From: Aurantimonas marina
GTDB taxonomy: Bacteria > Pseudomonadota > Alphaproteobacteria > Rhizobiales > Rhizobiaceae
DNA: 43,935 nt
NCBI RefSeq assembly: GCF_017183135.1
Contig: NZ_JADDXW010000022.1
Span: 1 to 43,935, forward strand
Reading direction: 5' to 3'
This document shows, piece after piece, positions 17,687-25,598 of this stretch (position 1 is the stretch's first letter; the number at the start of each line of letters is the position of its first letter). The notes under the pieces are model-generated. The model was not told where the DNA came from. It saw only the letters and a program-made list of their open reading frames with translations, and ran no database searches. Made by a program: the position numbers and the translations under genes.

Positions 17687-18739
17687 CTACGTGTAGCGGT
17701 AGGGCTTGCCGGCCTTGGCCATCACGTCGTTGTACTCGCGGAAGATCTTCACCACACGGGCGGTACGCTCGCTGGTCGCGGCGATCTCGTCCCAGAACTT
17801 GATCGCCTCGGCTTCCACCGTCGCCCATTCCTCTTCCGGGATCGTGGTCAGCTTCAGTTTGTCGCCGTTGACACGCAGCTTGGCCTCGCCGCCCCAATAC
17901 CATTGCTGGCGGAAGTAGTGGGAGGAATCCATCGCCAGCTTCAACAGCGTCTTCAGGTGATCCGGCAGCTCGTCGTACTTCTCCTGGTTGGCGAAGAACG
18001 AGCCGCACCAGGCGCCGGAGATGTTGTTGGTGAGGAAGTAGTTGGTCACGTCGGCCCAGCCGACGGTGTAATCCTCGGTGATGCCGGACCAGGCGATACC
18101 ATCGAGTTCGCCGGTCTGCAGCGCCACTTCGACATCTTCCCAGGGCAGCGTCACGGGCACGATGCCGAAGCGGGTGAGGAAGCGGCCGGCCGTCGGGAAG
18201 GTGAAGATCCGCTTACCCTTCAGATCCTCGAGGCTGTTGATCGGCTCCTTGGTGGCGAAGTTGCAAGGATCCCATGAGCCGGCGGAGAGCCATTTGACGC
18301 CCTCGACCTCGCCATAGGCCTCTTCCCAGATTTCCTTCAGCCCGTACTGCTCGAACAGCACCGGCACGTCGAGGCTGTAGCGGGTCCCGAAGGGGAAATA
18401 GCCGCCGAACACCGAGATATCGACCGGCGCGGCGATCGAATCGTCGTCCGACTGGACCATGTCGATGGTGCCGCGCTGCATGGCGCGGAACAGTTCGCCC
18501 GTCGGCACGAGCTGATCGGCGAAGAACAGCTCGATTTCCATCTGGCCATTGGCCGCCTTGTTGAAGTCGTCGACCATGCCCTTGACGACGAATTCGGCCA
18601 GCGCCGGGCCGGCATAGGTCTGCAACCGCCAGCGGATCGGCGCGCTTTGGGCGTGAACGGCCGGGGCGGCGAGGGTCGAGGCACCGGCCGCCGCCGTCAC
18701 GACGCCCGCCTTCTTGAGGAAATCGCGTCTGTTCGTCAT
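17687..18739 (-). CDS. dctP: TRAP transporter substrate-binding protein (DctP family), Tat-exported
   Basis: A 350-residue periplasmic binding protein. The N terminus TNRRDFLKKAG is a twin-arginine signal, with cleavage likely after AVHA (residue 30), so the protein would be exported folded. The TRAP signature region reads LEDLKGKRIFTFPTAGRF. By eye the arginine that binds carboxylates in most DctP proteins (LKGLKIR type) is replaced by Phe179. ELDGIAWSGITEDYTVGWAD marks the second half of the pocket. A start further upstream would destroy the signal peptide, so ATG 18739 is chosen. It follows dctM by 79 bases and precedes a strong hairpin. Substrate unknown; a neutral or cationic amine would fit with the neighbours. 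Confidence 0.92.
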   Translation of the reverse strand: MTNRRDFLKKAGVVTAAAGASTLAAPAVHAQSAPIRWRLQTYAGPALAEFVVKGMVDDFNKAANGQMEIELFFADQLVPTGELFRAMQRGTIDMVQSDDDSIAAPVDISVFGGYFPFGTRYSLDVPVLFEQYGLKEIWEEAYGEVEGVKWLSAGSWDPCNFATKEPINSLEDLKGKRIFTFPTAGRFLTRFGIVPVTLPWEDVEVALQTGELDGIAWSGITEDYTVGWADVTNYFLTNNISGAWCGSFFANQEKYDELPDHLKTLLKLAMDSSHYFRQQWYWGGEAKLRVNGDKLKLTTIPEEEWATVEAEAIKFWDEIAATSERTARVVKIFREYNDVMAKAGKPYRYT

Positions 18740-18818
18740 GTCGTCGCTTCCTTCTGTTGCGGCCCGGTCAGGCCGGTTGCACGGGTTTCCGCCCGCCTGT
18801 TTTCGCCGGCCAGCGTGG

Positions 18819-20150
18819 TCAGCGGCCATTGGCGTAAGTGAATTCCGGCAGCCACAGCGCGATCTGCGGGAAGGCGGTGACGATGCCGAGGCCGACGATC
18901 ATGATGCCGACGAACGGCCAGACCGAACGGTAGATATCGGACAGCGAGATTTCGGGCGGCGCCATCGCCCGCATCAGGAAGAGATTGTAGCCGAAGGGCG
19001 GCGTCATATAGGCGATCTGGCAGGTGATCGTGTAGAGGACGCCGTACCAGACGAGGTCGAAGCCGAGGGCGCCGACCAGCGGAATGTAGAGCGGCGCCAC
19101 GATGACCAGCATGGCCGTGTCGTCGAGGAACATGCCAAGCAGGATGTAGGAAATCTGCATCATGATGAGAATCTGCCAGGGCCCAAGCCCCAGATCCTCG
19201 GTGAAGAAGCTGTCCAGCGCTCGCGACGCGCCGACACCGTCGAAGATACTGCCGAAGGCGAGCGCCGCCATGATGATCCAGAAGAACATGCAGGAGATGA
19301 GGAGCGTCTTTCGCACCGTCTCGTGCAGCACATGAAGGGTCAACCGACGCTTGACCAAGGCCGCGATCATCGCCGCCACCGCGCCGACGGCGGAGCTTTC
19401 CACCAGGCTGGTGACACCCATGACGAAAAGGCCGGTCATGGCGAAGAAGATGAACAGCGGCAGGATGCCGGCCTTGAGCAGACCGATCTTCTGCGCGCGG
19501 GTGATGTTCTCGCGCTCTTCCAGCGGCAGGACCGGGCCCAGCCTGGGATTCGCCCGGCAGCGGAGGTAGATATAGACGATGAACATCGCCGCGATCATCA
19601 GCCCCGGAAAGACGCCGGCGAGCCAGAGCTGGCCGACCGGCTGGCGGGCGATCATGCCGTAAAGAACGAGGACGACGCTCGGCGGCACCAGGATGCCCAG
19701 GGACGACCCCGCCTGGATAACCCCCGTCACCATCACCTTGTCGTAGCCGCGCCGCAGCAGTTCCGGCAGCGCGATCGTCGCGCCGATCGCCATGCCGGCA
19801 ACCGAGAGCCCGTTCATGGCCGAGATCATCACCATCAGCCCGATCGTCCCGATGGCGAGGCCGCCGGCCGTGCCGCCCATCCAGACGTGGAACATGTGGT
19901 AGAGATCGTCGGCGATACCGCTCTCCGACAACATGTAGCCCATGAAGATGAACAGCGGCAGCGTGAGCAGCGGATACCATTTCATCAGCTTCATCACGGC
20001 CGAGAAACCCATCTCCGAACCGCCGTCGCCATAAAGAAAAAGCGCGGTCACCACCGCCACGCCACCGATGACGCCGAAGACGCGCTGGCCGGTCAAAAGC
20101 ATGACCATCATGCTGGCGAACATGACGATGGCGATCATCTCGTAGCTCAC
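18819..20150 (-). CDS. dctM: TRAP transporter large permease (DctM)
   Basis: A 443-residue membrane protein of the TRAP large subunit family (12-13 segments), which uses a sodium gradient to take up the substrate delivered by DctP. Recognisable blocks are LLTLPLFIFMGYMLSESGIA, then ATIALPELLRRGYDKVMVTG followed by QAGSSLGILVPPS, and ITCQIAYMTPPFGYNLFLMR. The start is GTG 20150, which overlaps the dctQ stop (GTGA). An extension of the frame to 20690 is the shadow of dctQ. Confidence 0.95.
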   Translation of the reverse strand: MSYEMIAIVMFASMMVMLLTGQRVFGVIGGVAVVTALFLYGDGGSEMGFSAVMKLMKWYPLLTLPLFIFMGYMLSESGIADDLYHMFHVWMGGTAGGLAIGTIGLMVMISAMNGLSVAGMAIGATIALPELLRRGYDKVMVTGVIQAGSSLGILVPPSVVLVLYGMIARQPVGQLWLAGVFPGLMIAAMFIVYIYLRCRANPRLGPVLPLEERENITRAQKIGLLKAGILPLFIFFAMTGLFVMGVTSLVESSAVGAVAAMIAALVKRRLTLHVLHETVRKTLLISCMFFWIIMAALAFGSIFDGVGASRALDSFFTEDLGLGPWQILIMMQISYILLGMFLDDTAMLVIVAPLYIPLVGALGFDLVWYGVLYTITCQIAYMTPPFGYNLFLMRAMAPPEISLSDIYRSVWPFVGIMIVGLGIVTAFPQIALWLPEFTYANGR

Positions 20151-20737
20151 GAGGCCGCCCCCCGCTCGGCTTCGTCCGGTTCCCCGCCACGCGGGTGATC
20201 GAGCTCGTCCTCGCGCGGCAGCCGCTCGACCCCGGGCAACACAATTCCCCGCGCTTCGGCGACGTTGCGGATCAGCATCGCAATGGCCTGAAGCAGCATC
20301 AGCACGATGCCGCAGACCATGACGATCTTGATCGGCGCCATGTAGGGCCGCCAGGACGAATAGCTCCGCTCGCTGTATTCCAGCGCATAGGCCGTGGATG
20401 AGATGCCTCCGTAGAGGAGGATGCCGAGATAGAAGATCAGGAGAAGGATCGTGACCGCGTCGACACTTGCCTGCGTGCGTGGTGACCAGCGCCCGTAAGC
20501 AAGGTCCATGCGGACATGGGCGCCCATCTTGAGCGAGTAGCCACCGCCGACCAGGAAATAGGCCACCATCGCGAACTGGGCCATCTCCAGCGTCCACAGC
20601 GATGGCAGGAAGAAGGTCTTGGTGATGGTCGAATAAAACAGGATGCCGATCATCGCGAAGATCGAATACATCGTGACGAGGCCCACCCAACCGCTCACCC
20701 GGTCGATGAATCGGACATAGGCGGCCAGCCGCCTCAT
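20147..20737 (-). CDS. dctQ: TRAP transporter small permease (DctQ)
   Basis: A 196-residue four-helix membrane protein (VGLVTMYSIFAMIGILFYST and TLEMAQFAMVAYFLVGGGYS; two more helices around residues 85-115 and 130-155), followed by a charged cytoplasmic tail. It is the small partner of DctM. It overlaps both neighbours: its ATG overlaps the stop of the amidohydrolase gene and its stop overlaps the GTG of dctM. Transporter and hydrolase are therefore translated from one coupled message. Confidence 0.93.
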   Translation of the reverse strand: MRRLAAYVRFIDRVSGWVGLVTMYSIFAMIGILFYSTITKTFFLPSLWTLEMAQFAMVAYFLVGGGYSLKMGAHVRMDLAYGRWSPRTQASVDAVTILLLIFYLGILLYGGISSTAYALEYSERSYSSWRPYMAPIKIVMVCGIVLMLLQAIAMLIRNVAEARGIVLPGVERLPREDELDHPRGGEPDEAERGAAS

Positions 20738-21540
20738 AGCGCCGACCCCTTTGGCGCGTCGGCCGTGAGCGAGGCGTGGGCGCGCGAGACCCAGGCGGTC
20801 AGGCGTTCCGCAATATCGCCCACATCCTCGGGAGTAGCGATCAGGTCGTTGCGGATCTCGATCATCGCATTGGCCATCCCATGCGGAACCGCGTGGGCCG
20901 CCAGCGTGTGCATGACCCCGTCGGCCGGACCGTATGGCTCGTTGCGGCGTATGTCGAGCGAGCCGTCTGCGGCATCGAGGATGGCGTCGGCGAGGCGCCG
21001 GTCACTGTCGTGCAGGATACCGATTTCCACGGACCGCCGCTCGCCGGCATAGATCGGCGTGAAGGAATGGATCGTCAAAAGCACGGGGTTGGCATGGGTG
21101 GCGCGATGCCGCGCGACGGCCTGCGCCAGCGTCCGCTCGAACGGCCGATAGAAGCGTTCGACCCGGTCGGCCCGCGCCGCCGCGCTCAACCCCGTATTAC
21201 CGGGAATCTCGTGGATTTCACTGCGGGCGGGAATGGCGTCGCCGGCATCCGGCGGCCGGTTGCAGTCATAGACGAGGCGCGACACGGTCTGCGCGACCAG
21301 CGGCGCGTCGAACATCTCCGACAGATGCCGTGCCACCGCCAGTGCTCCCGGGTCCCAGGCGGCGTGGCTGGCTTTCGTCGCCGCGCCGATGCCGAGATCG
21401 CCGAACTCGGCGGGAATCGCGTTCGAGGCATGTTCGCAGACCAGCAGAATGGCGCCGGCGCCGTCCGGATTGATCACCTCGACCGTTTGGGTGCGCGAGC
21501 CGTCGGACGGTTCTTCCAGCGTTGCGCTCCCTTCGGACAA
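20734..21540 (-). CDS. N-formylglutamate amidohydrolase family protein
   Basis: A 268-residue zinc amidohydrolase (FGase family, carboxypeptidase-like fold). The metal-binding motif LVCEHASNAIP includes Glu36 and His37; LTIHSFTP supplies a further histidine; MANAMIEIRNDLI is the conserved C-terminal block. Classical members hydrolyse N-formylglutamate in histidine breakdown, but no hut genes are nearby. As first gene of an operon with a glutamine-synthetase-like ligase it may instead release glutamate from a gamma-glutamyl or N-acyl product; that is inference. The start appears to be TTG 21540, preceded by AGAGG seven bases upstream. An ATG start is not available near it. Confidence 0.85.
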   Translation of the reverse strand: MSEGSATLEEPSDGSRTQTVEVINPDGAGAILLVCEHASNAIPAEFGDLGIGAATKASHAAWDPGALAVARHLSEMFDAPLVAQTVSRLVYDCNRPPDAGDAIPARSEIHEIPGNTGLSAAARADRVERFYRPFERTLAQAVARHRATHANPVLLTIHSFTPIYAGERRSVEIGILHDSDRRLADAILDAADGSLDIRRNEPYGPADGVMHTLAAHAVPHGMANAMIEIRNDLIATPEDVGDIAERLTAWVSRAHASLTADAPKGSAL

Positions 21541-21559
21541 GGCGTTACCTCTCGACTGG

Positions 21560-21581
21560 CTCTGAAACGATCATTACAGAG
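21560..21581. promoter_or_regulatory. 22-bp palindromic operator, probably for the RpiR-type regulator
   Basis: CTCTGAAACGATC on one strand faces CTCTGTAATGATC on the other, sharing the central GATC, so 18 of 22 positions are symmetric. The core TGAAA-N6-TTACA resembles operators of RpiR/HexR-type repressors. It lies between the two divergent genes and covers the -10 of the catabolic operon. Confidence 0.65.
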
Positions 21582-21597
21582 TTGCCTACCATGTCAA
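21571..21597 (-). promoter_or_regulatory. Predicted promoter of the catabolic operon
   Basis: On the minus strand a consensus -35 TTGACA (21597-21592) is followed after 15 bases by TAATGA (21576-21571), or after 17 bases by ATGATC. The -10 zone lies inside the palindrome at 21560-21581, so binding there should block transcription of the amidohydrolase-TRAP-ligase operon. Confidence 0.55.
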
Positions 21598-21674
21598 GCA
21601 CGACCGGCCGCGAAATTCGTCGGCGGCGCGGCACCATGTTAGGAGGCCGGCGCGGATGGACGGGGAGCTTTTGA

Positions 21675-22550
21675 ATGACGACGAGCGATGACCGGACGGT
21701 CGCGGAGCTGATCCGCGCCGCGTTTCCCGATCTGACCCGCGCCGAGCGGCAGTTGGCCGACGCCATCCTCGAGGACTATCCGATCTCCGGGCTCGGCAGC
21801 ATCACCGCCCTGTCGGAAAGCTCCGGCGTCTCGACGCCGACGGTGCTGCGCATGGCGCGCAAGCTCGGCTTCGACGGCTTCACGCATTTTCAGGCGAGCC
21901 TGCGCGGCGAACTGAAGATGATGATTTCCGATCCCGTCGCCAGGCGCGAGCATTGGACCGACGAGCTACCGCACGCCCATATCCTCAACCGCTTCGCCGA
22001 GGCGGTATCCGACAATCTGCGCAAGACACTGCAGCGGATGGACGTGGAGACCTTCGACGCCGCGACGGCCCTTCTGGCGGACCCCGCTCGGGCGGTCTTC
22101 GTCGTCGGCGGCCGGGTCACCCGCTCGCTCGCCGACTATTTCTTCAGCCTGCTGCAGGTGATCCGCGACGGCGCGCATCTGTTGCCGCCCAACGCCAATA
22201 TCTGGCCGCACAGCGTTTTGGGCATGAAGGAGGGCGACGTCCTCCTGATCTTCGACATCAGGCGCTACGAGCGCGAACTCCTGAGCCTCGCCAGGATGGC
22301 CCGCGCGCGCGGCGTGACCATCGTCTTGATGACCGACCAGTGGGGCTCGCCGATCACCACCCAGGCGGCGCACGCCTTTCATGCCCGGATCGAGGTGCCG
22401 TCGGCCTGGGATTCGACCGTCGTCCTGACCTACATGGTGGAGGCGTTGCTGGCCGGCATCCAGGCGCTGCACTGGGACACCGCGCGGCGGCGGATGAACG
22501 AGCTGGAAGGCCTGCTCGACGAAACCGCGATGTTCAAGAAGTTTACGTGA
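21675..22550 (+). CDS. MurR/RpiR family transcriptional regulator
   Basis: A 291-residue regulator with an N-terminal helix-turn-helix domain (about 1-77; ERQLADAILEDYPISGLGSI, then SESSGVSTPTVLRMARKLGF) and a C-terminal SIS domain (about 120-265; VFVVGGRVTRSLADYFF and VTIVLMTDQWGSPITTQAAH). RpiR proteins sense phosphosugars or other metabolites through the SIS domain and usually repress neighbouring catabolic genes. It is transcribed divergently from the TRAP/ligase operon with a palindrome between them, so it is the likely local repressor. GGGGAG precedes the ATG by seven bases. The effector is unknown. Confidence 0.93.
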   Translation: MTTSDDRTVAELIRAAFPDLTRAERQLADAILEDYPISGLGSITALSESSGVSTPTVLRMARKLGFDGFTHFQASLRGELKMMISDPVARREHWTDELPHAHILNRFAEAVSDNLRKTLQRMDVETFDAATALLADPARAVFVVGGRVTRSLADYFFSLLQVIRDGAHLLPPNANIWPHSVLGMKEGDVLLIFDIRRYERELLSLARMARARGVTIVLMTDQWGSPITTQAAHAFHARIEVPSAWDSTVVLTYMVEALLAGIQALHWDTARRRMNELEGLLDETAMFKKFT

Positions 22551-22580
22551 GGGAGAGGCGATGGGCGGGTTGACCGGCCT

Positions 22581-23405
22581 CTATCCCCTACCCTCGCGCT
22601 GGCCGCGGCGGCGGGCCTGAACGATCTCGGCGAGGATCGACAGGGCGATCTCTTCCGGCGTGATCGCGCCGAGATCGAGACCCGCCGGCGCCTTGACCCG
22701 GGCGAGCGCCAAAGGGTCGGCACCCTCGGCGGCCAGCGTCTGGCGCAGCGCCGTCATCTTGCGCCGGCTGCCGACGAAGGCGTGGGTGTCGGCCGCGATC
22801 CCCAGCGCGGCTGTCAGCGCCGCCTTGTCGCCCCGACCTTGCGTCGAGACAACGAGGAAGCGCCGGGCTTCCTGAAGACCCTCCACCGCGAAGCCGTCGA
22901 TGACGCGGTCGGCGTCCGGCGTTGAGGGCCGATCCTCCGCCGGGGCCGCGAGGGTGACATGGAAGCCGAGCGGCCGCGCCTGACTCGCCAGCGCCATCGC
23001 AACGGGACTGGCGCCAAGGATCACCAGCGAGGGTTGCGGCAGGACGGGCTCGATGAAGATGTCCATGGTGCCCTCGCTCGGGCACATGTTCTTGGCGAAG
23101 CGCACGCCCTCGCGGCTTTCGCCGGGGCTGACGCCGAGTTCGGCGAGGAGGTTTTCCGGCTGCACCGAGACGAGCCGCGCCACCCCGTCGGCGAGCGCCT
23201 CGCGCGCCGCCTTCAGCACCGCGCCACGGGCGCAGCCGCCGCCGATCCAGCCGGCCGCGATAGTGCCGTCCGCACGGATCACCGCCTTGGCGCCGGCCTT
23301 GGCGGCGGTCACCGAAACGGTCCGCACGACGGTCGCCAGAACGAAGGCTTCCTCGGCCGCCTTCAGACGGGATATCAGGTCGATCACGTCGACATGGGCG
23401 GTCAT
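22581..23405 (-). CDS. coxF: XdhC/CoxF family molybdenum-hydroxylase maturation protein
   Basis: A 274-residue protein of the XdhC/CoxI family that loads or sulfurates the molybdenum cofactor of xanthine dehydrogenase-type enzymes. The N-terminal part has GWIGGGCARGAVLKAAREAL, with the conserved cysteine. The C-terminal part has a Rossmann-like fold (PSLVILGASPVAMALASQAR). I start it at ATG 23405 (MTAHVDVIDL); the open frame runs further up but into a low-quality sequence. It is the last gene of the cox operon, 13 bp after coxE, and convergent with the RpiR gene. In Afipia (Oligotropha) carboxidovorans coxF occupies this position after coxE. Confidence 0.87.
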   Translation of the reverse strand: MTAHVDVIDLISRLKAAEEAFVLATVVRTVSVTAAKAGAKAVIRADGTIAAGWIGGGCARGAVLKAAREALADGVARLVSVQPENLLAELGVSPGESREGVRFAKNMCPSEGTMDIFIEPVLPQPSLVILGASPVAMALASQARPLGFHVTLAAPAEDRPSTPDADRVIDGFAVEGLQEARRFLVVSTQGRGDKAALTAALGIAADTHAFVGSRRKMTALRQTLAAEGADPLALARVKAPAGLDLGAITPEEIALSILAEIVQARRRGQREGRG

Positions 23406-23418
23406 CGCAAGGGGTCCG

Positions 23419-24630
23419 TCACAGTTTCGCCAGATAGGGTTCGAGATCGGCAAGGCTTTGCAGCGTGTGTGCCGGCGCATAGAGGTCGACATGGGGCAGC
23501 GCCGCCTTGATGCCTGCGGCCTCCGGCGCGTAGCCCTCCCAGCCGATCATCGGGTTCAGCCAGACGATCCGGCGGCAGCGCCGGGCAAGCCGCGCCATCT
23601 CGCGGCCAAGCAGCGCCGCGTCGCCGGTCTCGTAGCCGTCGGACACGATCATGACGCAGGTCCGCGAATGGATCACCCGCGCCGCGTGCCAGCGGTTGAA
23701 GGTCTGAAGGCTCTCGCCGATCCGCGTGCCGCCGCCGGCGCCTTGCGCCATCATCGACAGCCGGTCGAGCGCGCGGACGGGGTTCTTCTCCTTCATCGCG
23801 TCGGAGACATGGGCGAGCCTCGTGTGGAACAGGAAGGCGTCGGCCTCGCGAAACTCGTCCAGAACGCCGTGGATGAAGCGGAGAAAGACGCCGGTGTAGA
23901 GGCTCATCGAGCCCGACGCGTCGAGCAGCATGACCAGCCGCAGCGGTTTTTCCTTGCGGCGGCGCTTCACAAGGGAAATCGGCACGCCGCCATGGCTGAT
24001 ATTGCGGTGGATGGTGCGGCGAAGGTCGAGCCGGTAGCCACGCCGGCGGGCGAGATCACGGCGGGTGAGCCGCGTGCGCATGGTCCGCGCCAGCCGCGCG
24101 GCAATGTCGTGGGCCGCCGCGATCTGCGCCGGGTCGGCGATCTTGCGAAAATCGGTTTCGGCGAGATTGTCGGCGCGTGATGCGCCTTCCATGCGGCCGA
24201 CGCCGTCGCGGTCCTCGCCGGGCTCGTCGCCGGCGGGCATCTGGTCCGGCGCCGTGTCGCCGCCGGAATTGGCCGCGTCGTTGCGCAGATTCTTCAGCGA
24301 CGGGCTGTTGGCGGCTTTGGTCGAACCGGAGATCGCCGAGCGCGAGCGCACCCGCTTGCCGAGCCAGAAGGCGTCGAACAGGCCGTCGAACACCTCCCAG
24401 TCGGCCTTGCGCGCCGCGAACAGATGCTTGAAGGCCGCCCGCAGAAGAGCGGGCCGGTCACCATAGCCGGACGCCAGCAACATCGCCGCATCCTGGCCCT
24501 CGCTGAGGCCGACGGCAAAGGCATTGTCGCGCAGGGTGCGCAGAAAGGCCGCAAGCTTGTCGGCAACGCGCGCTGCCGCCATTTCCGGCTCGACCGGCAG
24601 AAGGGCGGGCGCGGGGCCGGCGGCGCTCAC
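23419..24630 (-). CDS. coxE: CoxE, VWA-domain CO dehydrogenase maturation protein
   Basis: A 403-residue protein with a C-terminal von Willebrand factor A domain. The MIDAS motif is DASGSM (237-242), preceded by LRLVML. CoxE acts with the AAA+ protein CoxD in building the CuSMoO2 active site of aerobic CO dehydrogenase. A charged low-complexity region (about 100-165) separates a helical N-terminal domain from the VWA domain. The start is GTG 24630, overlapping the coxD stop (GTGA). Confidence 0.92.
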   Translation of the reverse strand: MSAAGPAPALLPVEPEMAAARVADKLAAFLRTLRDNAFAVGLSEGQDAAMLLASGYGDRPALLRAAFKHLFAARKADWEVFDGLFDAFWLGKRVRSRSAISGSTKAANSPSLKNLRNDAANSGGDTAPDQMPAGDEPGEDRDGVGRMEGASRADNLAETDFRKIADPAQIAAAHDIAARLARTMRTRLTRRDLARRRGYRLDLRRTIHRNISHGGVPISLVKRRRKEKPLRLVMLLDASGSMSLYTGVFLRFIHGVLDEFREADAFLFHTRLAHVSDAMKEKNPVRALDRLSMMAQGAGGGTRIGESLQTFNRWHAARVIHSRTCVMIVSDGYETGDAALLGREMARLARRCRRIVWLNPMIGWEGYAPEAAGIKAALPHVDLYAPAHTLQSLADLEPYLAKL

Positions 24631-25511
24631 GCCACCTTCCCCAGCAGGCGCTCCGTCACTTCCCGCGACAGCCGCGCCTTGTCCTCATGGGTCTTCAACA
24701 GGCACATCAGCGTTTCGTGCACGGTCTCCGGCCGATCGGCGAGATCGCGCACGTCGAGCCCGACCAGCGCCGCCGCCCAGTCCAGCGTCTCGGCGACACC
24801 GGGAACCTTGCGCAGATCCTCCTTGCGGATGCCCTCGACCATCCGCGCGATCTGCAGCGACAGCGAGGCGCCGGCGCCCTCAACCCGCGCCATGATGATG
24901 CGGGCCTCGCGATCGACGTGGGGATAGTCGACATAGTGATAAAGGCAGCGCCGGCGCAGCGCGTCCGACAGCTCGCGCGTGCCGTTCGAGGTCAGCACGA
25001 CATGGGGGATCGAGACGGCGGTGATGGTGCCGAGTTCAGGGATCGAGACCTGAAAGTCCGACAGGAGCTCGAGCAGAAACGCCTCGAACTCCTCGTCGGC
25101 GCGGTCGACCTCGTCGATCAACAGGATCGGCGGCTTTTCCCGGCGGATCGCGGCGAGGAGCGGGCGCTCCAGGAGATATTTTTCCGAGAATATCTGGTCC
25201 TCGATCTCGCCCGCCTTGCCGCCCGCGTCAACCTGATGCGCCTGGATCGCCAGCAATTGCCGCTGGTAGTTCCATTCGTAGAGCGCCGCCGACTGGTCGA
25301 GGCCCTCGTAGCATTGCAGCCGGATCAGCTCGGTCGAATGCACGGCCGCCAGCGCCTTGGCCACCTCGGTCTTGCCGACGCCCGCCTCGCCTTCCAGAAG
25401 CAGCGGACGCTTCAGAAGGTCCATCAGCGAGATCGCCACCGCCAGTTCGCCATCGGCGATATAGCCCGCCGCGGCGAGGCGCTCGGCGATCTGGTCGCGG
25501 GACAGACTCAT
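24627..25511 (-). CDS. coxD: CoxD, MoxR-type AAA+ ATPase
   Basis: A 294-residue AAA+ ATPase. Walker A is GEAGVGKT (41-48), Walker B is LLIDEVD (130-136), and the sensor region is VVLTSNGTRELSDALRRRCL. CoxD is a membrane-associated chaperone-like ATPase required to insert sulfur and copper into the CoxL cofactor; it pairs with the VWA protein CoxE as MoxR proteins generally do. It lies 87 bp after coxL, the largest gap in the operon. Confidence 0.93.
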   Translation of the reverse strand: MSLSRDQIAERLAAAGYIADGELAVAISLMDLLKRPLLLEGEAGVGKTEVAKALAAVHSTELIRLQCYEGLDQSAALYEWNYQRQLLAIQAHQVDAGGKAGEIEDQIFSEKYLLERPLLAAIRREKPPILLIDEVDRADEEFEAFLLELLSDFQVSIPELGTITAVSIPHVVLTSNGTRELSDALRRRCLYHYVDYPHVDREARIIMARVEGAGASLSLQIARMVEGIRKEDLRKVPGVAETLDWAAALVGLDVRDLADRPETVHETLMCLLKTHEDKARLSREVTERLLGKVA

Positions 25512-25598
25512 GGCCGGTGCTCCGGTCTCCCCCGCGGCGCCGGCCGCGCGCTTATCGCGACGCGCGACGCCGCCATGCCTTGCCCTCTCACGACAGGC

